Shown one piece after another: positions 58,633-64,000 of a stretch of 64,000 bases of DNA. This DNA is from Acidobacteriota bacterium (GTDB lineage Bacteria; Acidobacteriota; Blastocatellia; UBA7656). A program made the position numbers and the translations under genes. Numbering within the stretch: the first letter of the stretch is position 1; each line of letters begins with the position of its first letter. Under the pieces are notes generated by a model. The model searched no databases. It was not told the origin of the DNA and saw only the letters and a list, made by a program, of their open reading frames with translations. The stretch covers positions 30,994-94,993 of the forward strand of contig JACQDB010000121.1 of NCBI GenBank assembly GCA_016201275.1, given 5' to 3'.

Positions 58633-59151
58633 TCAGACGCTGGTTTTTTTATGCACAAACAATCGCAACATTCCGTTGATTGCCAGGTGCAGCAGGATAT
58701 AAACAATCAAGGCCACAAAAAACGAAAGACGCAATTGAAACCGTCCCGCCGTTGGGTCAACCAAGAGGTTTTTGAACGGCGTCAGAAACGGCGCGCTCAA
58801 CGCATCAACGAAGCGTTTGAAAGCATTGCTGTCCCGCGCTCCGAATAATTCCAGAACAATCTCCAGCGTGATAATGCCGTAGATTAAATAGAAGATGTAA
58901 TCAATGAATTGCGAGATACGAGCGACGCCTCTGGCGCGTTGCAATTTCACTTCGGTGGTCGCCACTTCATCAATCGCCTGGCCGCGTATCTGCTGGCCGA
59001 CGTGGGCCACTTGCGCTTGTTCTTGGCGGTTAAATTTATCAGCTTCCTGAGCGATCTCTGCTTGCACTTCACGATTGACTTGCTGTTTGACGGCTTCGTG
59101 CCGCGCCAATTTCTGCGCTTCATCAACCGCTAAATTGTCATCCATCTCCAT
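58633..59151 (-). CDS. YggT-family membrane protein with N-terminal helical region
   Basis: A 172-residue protein: the first 80 residues are a charged Gln/Glu-rich, probably coiled-coil region; the last 95 hold a YggT-like part with two membrane segments (IDYIFYLIYGIITLEIVLEL and LRLSFFVALIVYILLHLAI) and LTPFKNLLVDPTAGRFQ. YggT proteins are linked to osmotic shock or cell shape; the N-terminal extension is unusual. The start is uncertain: ATG 59151 is used; TTG 59175 and ATG 59145 are alternatives. No operon partner is seen. Confidence 0.75.
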   Translation of the reverse strand: MEMDDNLAVDEAQKLARHEAVKQQVNREVQAEIAQEADKFNRQEQAQVAHVGQQIRGQAIDEVATTEVKLQRARGVARISQFIDYIFYLIYGIITLEIVLELFGARDSNAFKRFVDALSAPFLTPFKNLLVDPTAGRFQLRLSFFVALIVYILLHLAINGMLRLFVHKKTSV

Positions 59152-59727
59152 ACGCTCAGAACTCTCTTCAGGCAATTAACCTGCCGTTGCCAGCCATGCG
59201 CCCAACCACATCGAACTGTTTCCGACAGGACTTTCAGCAAGCGGTGTGCCTCTGACTTTGTATCAATAGAGGGTTGCATCGCGGCGACTACAAGCCCCCG
59301 CTCATACAGCCGGTGTGCTAATTTCATACGACAGCGTATGGAGTGAATACAGGCGTTGCTTTTCATCAGCGATTGGCATAGCTGCTGGATTCGTTTTCTG
59401 TTTATATTGGGTGATGCAGCGTCGGCGGGGAAGCGTGGTGCAAGAGTTGCAGTAGAAAGCCGCAGTTGCAAAAGTACCAGTGTGTATTGCTCATTCGTCA
59501 CAACAAAAATGCCGAAGCGGTAGGAAATCGGGAAGCCTGTACAGAAATCATGGCCTGTCGTTGGTAAGCGCTAGACCGTCGCAGAGGGCTTCGGAATGGG
59601 CAAGTTTTCCGGCCAGGTTTTTCCTGCCGATGGCGTATCAGAGAACTTGACGCCGGGTTGATGGAGAGGCGAAAACGGGTTGCCGAAAATTTTAAGGAAA
59701 GGGTTGTAGTTCAGGTCTGCAAGCGCA
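59152..59727. other. 576-base gap with no gene recognised
   Basis: A minus-strand open frame at 59130-59501 lacks coding character and overlaps the YggT gene, so it is not called. No repeat or terminator was found. The promoter of the hybrid kinase is presumably within it. Confidence 0.45.
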
Positions 59728-61707
59728 ATGAAAGTCTTACTCGCAGTGGCTTCGTCCGTTGAACGTGCCGCTTATAAAGCCTATCTGGAAAGTTCTGCGG
59801 AGCCTTCTTATACGATTGTTGAGGCCGAAAATCCTGAGCAGTTGGCAGCCCTTTACGACCAGTTTCAACCGCAATGTATCGTCTTCGATGCGGCCTTTGC
59901 AAAGTTACCGGAGCCAAAAATTATGGACCGCGTGACGGCGGCCACTCGCCGCGACCAATGCGGCCTGGTGTGGTTGGTGCCGTCCGAAAAAATCAATGCG
60001 ATTGCCGGTGAACTCAAAAAAGGCGCGCATATTTTTTTATGTGCAGACCACTTGGACGCGACGCAATTGCAACAGGCCATTCAATACGCCGTAGCGGCGG
60101 CGCACCCCGCCTTGCCGGAATCCGTTGAGCGTTATCAAGCGATTGTCGAAGCCTTGCCGGAGATTTTGTTTACGGCGCTGCCCAATGGCCGCATTGATTT
60201 CATCAATCAACAGTTTTACGACTACACGGGGTTGAAGGGCGGCGAGTATCAGGATTTCGGCTGGTTTGAAGCGTTGCATCCCGAAGATGTGGAAAATGTG
60301 TCCAGAGGTTGGCGCGAGGCTGTGGAAAGCGGCACAACCTTCAATGCCGAATATCGTTTTCGCCGCGCCGATGGCCATTACCGCTGGTTTCGTTGTCGCG
60401 CCGTGCCGCTGCGCGACGAGGCCCATCACATCAGCAAATGGTTCGGCATCTGTATGGATATGACCGAGCAGAAAAGGCTCGAACAGGAGCGCGAGAATCT
60501 GTTGCTGCGCGAGATGCAGGCGCGGGATTTGGCCGAAGCTGCCAATCGCGCCAAGGATGAATTTCTGGCTATGGTGTCGCACGAATTGCGCGCTCCGCTC
60601 AATGCGGTGTTGGGCTGGATCAATATTTTGCGCTCGCAGGAGATTGATGAAGCGACCTTCCGTCACGCGCTTGAGACGATTGAGCGCAGCGCCAAATCGC
60701 AAGCCACTTTGATTGAAGACCTGGTGGATTCGGCTATGATTGCCACCGGCAAAATGCGTATCAAGATGGAGCGCGTCAACTTGGTGGCGGTGGTACAAGC
60801 GGCGCTTGATGTGGTGGTTCCGGCTGCCGAAGCCAAAGCCATTTCAATCAACTTCAAGGTTACGGCAAACCACACACAGGTGTTGGGCGATGCTTCGCGT
60901 TTGCAGCAGGTGATGTGGAATCTCTTGTCGAACGCCGTCAAGTTCACGCCCGAAGGCGGCAGCATAGAAGTCATCATTCAAAACAGCGATGGCAATGCAC
61001 AGATCACTGTCAGCGACAGCGGACGTGGCATCACAGCGGAGATGCTGCCCTTTGTGTTCGAGCGTTTTCAGCAGGCCGACGTAGCGCGCACCAAGCGTTT
61101 TGGCGGACTGGGTTTGGGCTTGTCGCTGGTCAAACAACTGGTGGAATTGCACGGCGGCGTGGTACAGGCGAGCAGCGCCGGTGACGGCAAGGGCGCGACC
61201 TTTATCGTCAACCTGCCTTTGCGCGCCAGACCTTCCGGGGTGTTGTCGGTCTCTATGCTCAAGGCCTTGTCGCAGGTCGAAGAACGCGGCAATCGCACTT
61301 TGAGTTTTAACGGTTTGCGCGTGTTGGTGGTGGACGATGATGCCGATGCGCGCGAGATTTCCGCCATTGTTTTGCGGCAACAAGGGGCCAAGGTGATGCA
61401 GGCCGATTCGGCGCGTGAAGCCTTTCGCTTGTTGACTGCCAGCGCACAGGAAGCCAAGCCCGATATATTAATCTCCGACATCGGTATGCCCGAAGAAGAT
61501 GGCTATTCGTTAATCCGCCGCATACGGGCGCTGCCGCCGGAACAGGGCGGGCAGATACCGGCCATCGCCTTGACCGCCTTTACCAGTGCCGAAGACCGTC
61601 GCCGCGCTCTGGAAACCGGGTTTCAGGTGCATCTGGCAAAGCCGATTGAACCGAATGAATTGATCAAAGTGATTGGTACATTGGCTAATCGCGGTGACGT
61701 CAGATGA
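59728..61707 (+). CDS. Hybrid sensor histidine kinase (receiver-like, PAS, kinase, receiver)
   Basis: A soluble 659-residue kinase. Residues 1-125 form a receiver-like fold without the acidic pair (MKVLLAVASS), so it is probably a pseudo-receiver. PAS follows (about 131-250, LPEILFTALPNGRIDFIN). HisKA has the phosphoacceptor H285 (SHELRAPL). The ATPase part has N398/N402 (WNLLSNAVKFTPEGG), DSGRG (430-434), FERFQQAD and GGLGLGLSLV. A C-terminal receiver has VVDDDADA (534-541), phospho-Asp D584 and K638. It should sense through PAS and phosphorylate its own receiver. The sigma-54 activator gene lies 255 bases downstream on the same strand and may be the output. Confidence 0.92.
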   Translation: MKVLLAVASSVERAAYKAYLESSAEPSYTIVEAENPEQLAALYDQFQPQCIVFDAAFAKLPEPKIMDRVTAATRRDQCGLVWLVPSEKINAIAGELKKGAHIFLCADHLDATQLQQAIQYAVAAAHPALPESVERYQAIVEALPEILFTALPNGRIDFINQQFYDYTGLKGGEYQDFGWFEALHPEDVENVSRGWREAVESGTTFNAEYRFRRADGHYRWFRCRAVPLRDEAHHISKWFGICMDMTEQKRLEQERENLLLREMQARDLAEAANRAKDEFLAMVSHELRAPLNAVLGWINILRSQEIDEATFRHALETIERSAKSQATLIEDLVDSAMIATGKMRIKMERVNLVAVVQAALDVVVPAAEAKAISINFKVTANHTQVLGDASRLQQVMWNLLSNAVKFTPEGGSIEVIIQNSDGNAQITVSDSGRGITAEMLPFVFERFQQADVARTKRFGGLGLGLSLVKQLVELHGGVVQASSAGDGKGATFIVNLPLRARPSGVLSVSMLKALSQVEERGNRTLSFNGLRVLVVDDDADAREISAIVLRQQGAKVMQADSAREAFRLLTASAQEAKPDILISDIGMPEEDGYSLIRRIRALPPEQGGQIPAIALTAFTSAEDRRRALETGFQVHLAKPIEPNELIKVIGTLANRGDVR

Positions 61708-61962
61708 ATCCAGCAGCGCTGTGAAGGCAACTGATTTTTCGTCTGCCGGTTGCTTCGCGGTGGGCAGTTTGTTATTAAGACATGGTGAGTCGGAAACGAT
61801 CTACCCGTAGGAATCATTGCCCTGCGATAGCGTGGAGATTTCGTGAAGCCTGGCGAAATCTTTCCGTCGGTCAACCGACAGGGAAGGCTCAAGGGTAGGA
61901 GTTTCCTTGCGGTCTGCGTGACGCAGTATTGCCTCGATTCTAAACAATCATGAGGAGCCATT

Positions 61963-63483
61963 ATGCCGATTAAACTTCTGGTCATAGATGATGACCCGAA
62001 TATGCTGGAGTTGGCGCAGTATCACTTGCAGGCGCAGGGCTATGAAGTCTTCACGGCGGAGACCGGCGAGGCCGGACTCAAGCAGGCCGAAAGAGAAAAG
62101 TTTGAAGTCGTGCTGACCGATTTGAATCTGCCGGATGTGGATGGCATTGAACTGGTACGGCGCTTTAAGGAGTTGTTGCCGGAGTCGGAAATTTTGGTCA
62201 TCACCGGCTACAGTTCGGTGACCAAAGCGGTAGAGGCGACCAAAGCCGGAGCCTATTACTTTCTCGAAAAGCCGGTGGAGTTTCAAGAGTTGTTGCTGCT
62301 GATTGACAAGGCGCTGGAACGTCGCCAACAGGCCGAAGAGATTAAACAGTTACGCGGTCGCCTGTCCACGCGCTCGTCCTATGCCAGCATCATCGGCAGC
62401 AGCAAAGCCATGCAGGACATCTATGAAATGATCGAAGGCGTCGCCGAATCGGAAGCCAACATACTGGTCATAGGCGAATCGGGAACTGGCAAAGAATTGA
62501 TTGCCAACGCGGTTCATTACAAAAGTCTGCGCGCCAAAAAACCGCTGGTCAAAATCAATTGCTCGGCGTTGCCCAAAGAGTTGATCGAATCGGAATTATT
62601 CGGCCATACCAAAGGCGCGTTTACCGGAGCCGCTACCGACAAGCAAGGCTTGTTGGGGCAGGCCGAAGGCGGCAGTCTGATGCTTGATGAAATCGGCGAG
62701 ATGCCGGTTGAATTGCAACCGAAACTGCTGCGCGTGTTGCAGGAGCGCGTCTATTACCGCTTGGGCAGCGAGAGGGCGCAGACCGCAAATTTTCGTTTGA
62801 TCTCGGCAACCAACCGCGACCCTATGGAGGCGGTGCGCGACGGGCAATTGCGCGAAGACCTTTACTATCGCATCAACACCATCGAAATTCATCTGCCGCC
62901 GTTGCGCCAACGCGCCGAAGACATCCCCACTCTGGCGGATCATTTTCTGCACATCTATGCGGAAAAATATAATCGTCCGCTGCCCAAAATTTCGCAGGAA
63001 GCCTACGAGCGGATGTTTGCCTATCACTGGCCGGGCAACGTGCGCGAGTTACAGAATGTCATCGAACGTGCAGTGTTGTTGAGCAAGGGCGAAATTCTGG
63101 AAGTGGCATCGTTTCCGTTTGCCGCTGCCGCCGCCAATTCCATCAGCCTGGCGCAAGCGCAATCGGCCAGCGGCGCGAAATCCGCTGAGACCGTTATCCA
63201 CACACCTACGCCGACCGCTGCAAATTCCTCCGCGCCGATGCCCCAAGAGCCGTTGACGCCTGGGGCGCAGAGCTTTGAACAAATCGGCCAGGTCATCGTC
63301 AATCAAATACCCGAACCCGCGCCTGGCACGGCCTCCGAGGATGTCTTCAAGCAACTGGAACTGGCGGTGGTCAAAGCCGCGCTGGAACGCACCAAAGGCA
63401 ATAAACAAGCGACAGCGGCTTTGCTTGGTCTCTATCGCCCTAGACTCTACAGCATGATTAAGCGTCATCATCTGGAAGAGTGA
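61963..63483 (+). CDS. NtrC-type sigma-54 response regulator
   Basis: A 506-residue activator: receiver domain with VIDDDP (about 7-12), phospho-Asp D53 and K103; AAA+ domain with Walker A GESGTGKE (171-178), the sigma-54 contact GAFTGA (218-223), Walker B LMLDEIGE (239-246) and the arginine region ISATNRDP; a Ser/Pro-rich linker about 385-450; and a Fis-type helix-turn-helix (GNKQATAALLGLYRPRLYSM). It remodels sigma-54 polymerase at -24/-12 promoters when phosphorylated. GAGGAG precedes ATG 61963. No -24/-12 site was identified here, so the targets are unknown. Confidence 0.95.
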   Translation: MPIKLLVIDDDPNMLELAQYHLQAQGYEVFTAETGEAGLKQAEREKFEVVLTDLNLPDVDGIELVRRFKELLPESEILVITGYSSVTKAVEATKAGAYYFLEKPVEFQELLLLIDKALERRQQAEEIKQLRGRLSTRSSYASIIGSSKAMQDIYEMIEGVAESEANILVIGESGTGKELIANAVHYKSLRAKKPLVKINCSALPKELIESELFGHTKGAFTGAATDKQGLLGQAEGGSLMLDEIGEMPVELQPKLLRVLQERVYYRLGSERAQTANFRLISATNRDPMEAVRDGQLREDLYYRINTIEIHLPPLRQRAEDIPTLADHFLHIYAEKYNRPLPKISQEAYERMFAYHWPGNVRELQNVIERAVLLSKGEILEVASFPFAAAAANSISLAQAQSASGAKSAETVIHTPTPTAANSSAPMPQEPLTPGAQSFEQIGQVIVNQIPEPAPGTASEDVFKQLELAVVKAALERTKGNKQATAALLGLYRPRLYSMIKRHHLEE

Positions 63484-63589
63484 AAGGGAGCAGGGCTGCA
63501 AGCGTTGGTAGCGCCACGGGAAGGCGCAGGCGGTTTGACGGTTGCGCTCTGCCAGAGCGCCGGAGGCTTGCAGCGTAGAATCTCTTGCA

Positions 63590-63670
63590 CCCTTTCAGGG
63601 CGCGCCGCGTTTGCCCAACTTGATTTCAGGGCTTTTGGTTCCAGTGCCTACAGCCCTGGCTAATTTCCTA
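63590..63670. repeat. Decayed relative of the 58147-58276 palindrome
   Basis: CACCCTTTCAGGGCGCGCCGCG and CCCTGGCTAATTTCCTACACCCCT correspond to the inner and outer parts of the element at 58147-58290. The arms no longer pair perfectly. Confidence 0.5.
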
Positions 63671-63701
63671 CACCCCTGCGGAGCCAAGCAGGCTGGGTAG
63701 T

Positions 63702-63803
63702 TAGAGCGTGTCGCAAAATTCCAGCAACCGCCTATATGTGGTAGTTAGTCAAACCATTACACACAATATCTGGACAAAACATCCATTTCTGCGACACGCT
63801 CTA
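63702..63803. mobile_element. 102-bp element with perfect 14-base terminal inverted repeats
   Basis: TAGAGCGTGTCGCA (63702-63715) and TGCGACACGCTCTA (63790-63803) are perfect inverted ends. The interior (CCAGCAACCGCCTATATGTG...) is AT-rich and non-coding. It abuts the next TIR element. Confidence 0.75.
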
Positions 63804-63804
63804 T

Positions 63805-63933
63805 CTAGAGCGGTTTGTGTTTGAGATTACGGAAACCTCAAACCCGTTGAGCGGCGGTCGAAGACCTTTGCGCGGTCGAAGACCGCTGCTCAACGATAGC
63901 GCGTTCCGTACACACCTATGAAAACCGCTCTAG
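63805..63933 (-). mobile_element. TIR-bounded 129-bp element, copy 2 (inverted)
   Basis: Ends CTAGAGCGGTTT (63805-63816) and AAACCGCTCTAG (63922-63933) are perfect inverted termini. Reverse-complemented it matches the 37790-37915 element nearly throughout (GTGTGTACGGA, CAGCGGTCTTCGACCGCGC, GGTTTGAGGTTTCCGTAATC). Confidence 0.75.
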
Positions 63934-64000
63934 CAACGGAAAGCCGAGGCGGTTTGGCCATTCATCTGAATCCCCCAACGCAGAGCCGAGGCAGTTAGGC
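63934..64000 (+). repeat. 42-bp direct repeat, cut by the window end
   Basis: CAACGGAAAGCCGAGGCGG... repeats 42 bases later (63976) and corresponds to the tandem unit at 38029-38115. Confidence 0.7.

Noticed and set aside
59130..59501. 123-codon minus-strand frame upstream of the YggT gene
   Set aside because: Overlaps the YggT start, lacks domain-like sequence and a ribosome site.
60037..60798. 253-codon minus-strand frame opposite the hybrid kinase
   Set aside because: Antisense to conserved PAS and HisKA motifs.

Overview
The window looks like chromosomal DNA from a free-living Gram-negative bacterium, most probably an Acidobacteriota member (Blastocatellia-like). This placement is inference. 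It rests on tandem exported proteins with carboxypeptidase-regulatory-like repeats, a GC content of roughly 50-55%, zinc-finger anti-sigma/ECF pairs, GGAGG-type ribosome sites with frequent TTG/GTG starts, and an unusually rich load of small palindromic repeats. No rRNA operon, prophage, transposase or CRISPR array is visible.

Layout. 1-1150: the 3' end of a DNA methyltransferase and a PmeII-like restriction endonuclease, AT-rich and probably acquired. 1256-9447: housekeeping genes (RNase J, metallophosphoesterase, secernin-like peptidase, DUF4112, VTT-like membrane protein, RuvB, an exported orphan, DUF1232). 9499-16415: Mpl peptidoglycan-recycling ligase, thioredoxin, sialidase-fold exported protein, zinc alcohol dehydrogenase, HU. 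16427-22255, mostly minus strand: STAS protein, DinB, RlmD, three unknown genes including a 48-residue membrane protein, and an aminotransferase. 22480-27859, plus strand: GatB, a cyclophilin, a GAF/PAS protein with a ruined histidine-kinase domain, DUF2007. 27860-38853: repeat-rich accessory tract around an ADC-like protein, a LysR regulator, a 1329-residue TPR protein (33 repeats), a J-like/tandem-PilZ protein and a carboxypeptidase-regulatory gene relic. 38854-48873: two carboxypeptidase-regulatory paralogues, a membrane aminopropyltransferase-like protein with a glycosyltransferase, and a thioredoxin / ECF sigma / anti-sigma group. 49172-57927: RecJ, tRNA-Leu(CAG), DUF4440 protein, RNase R, a candidate small RNA, AlaS. 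58633-64000: YggT protein, a hybrid histidine kinase, an NtrC-type sigma-54 activator, and a repeat cluster that runs off the end.

How genes work together. RNase J and RNase R point to RNA turnover; GatB, AlaS, RlmD and tRNA-Leu to translation; RuvB, RecJ and HU to DNA maintenance. The hybrid kinase and sigma-54 activator are adjacent and probably one pathway. The thioredoxin, ECF factor and Cys/His-rich anti-sigma factor read as a metal- or redox-stress module.

Most distinctive signals: two copies of a palindromic element with compensatory base changes after gatB; a 340-bp block bounded by inverted copies of a dispersed repeat and holding a series of stem-triloop hairpins; a TIR-bounded ~126-bp element present in inverted orientation 26 kb apart; an abrupt AT-rich change inside the last 370 bases of alaS; and a J-like plus tandem-PilZ fusion. 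Numbers such as GC values come from hand counts of single 60-base lines; no database search was run.
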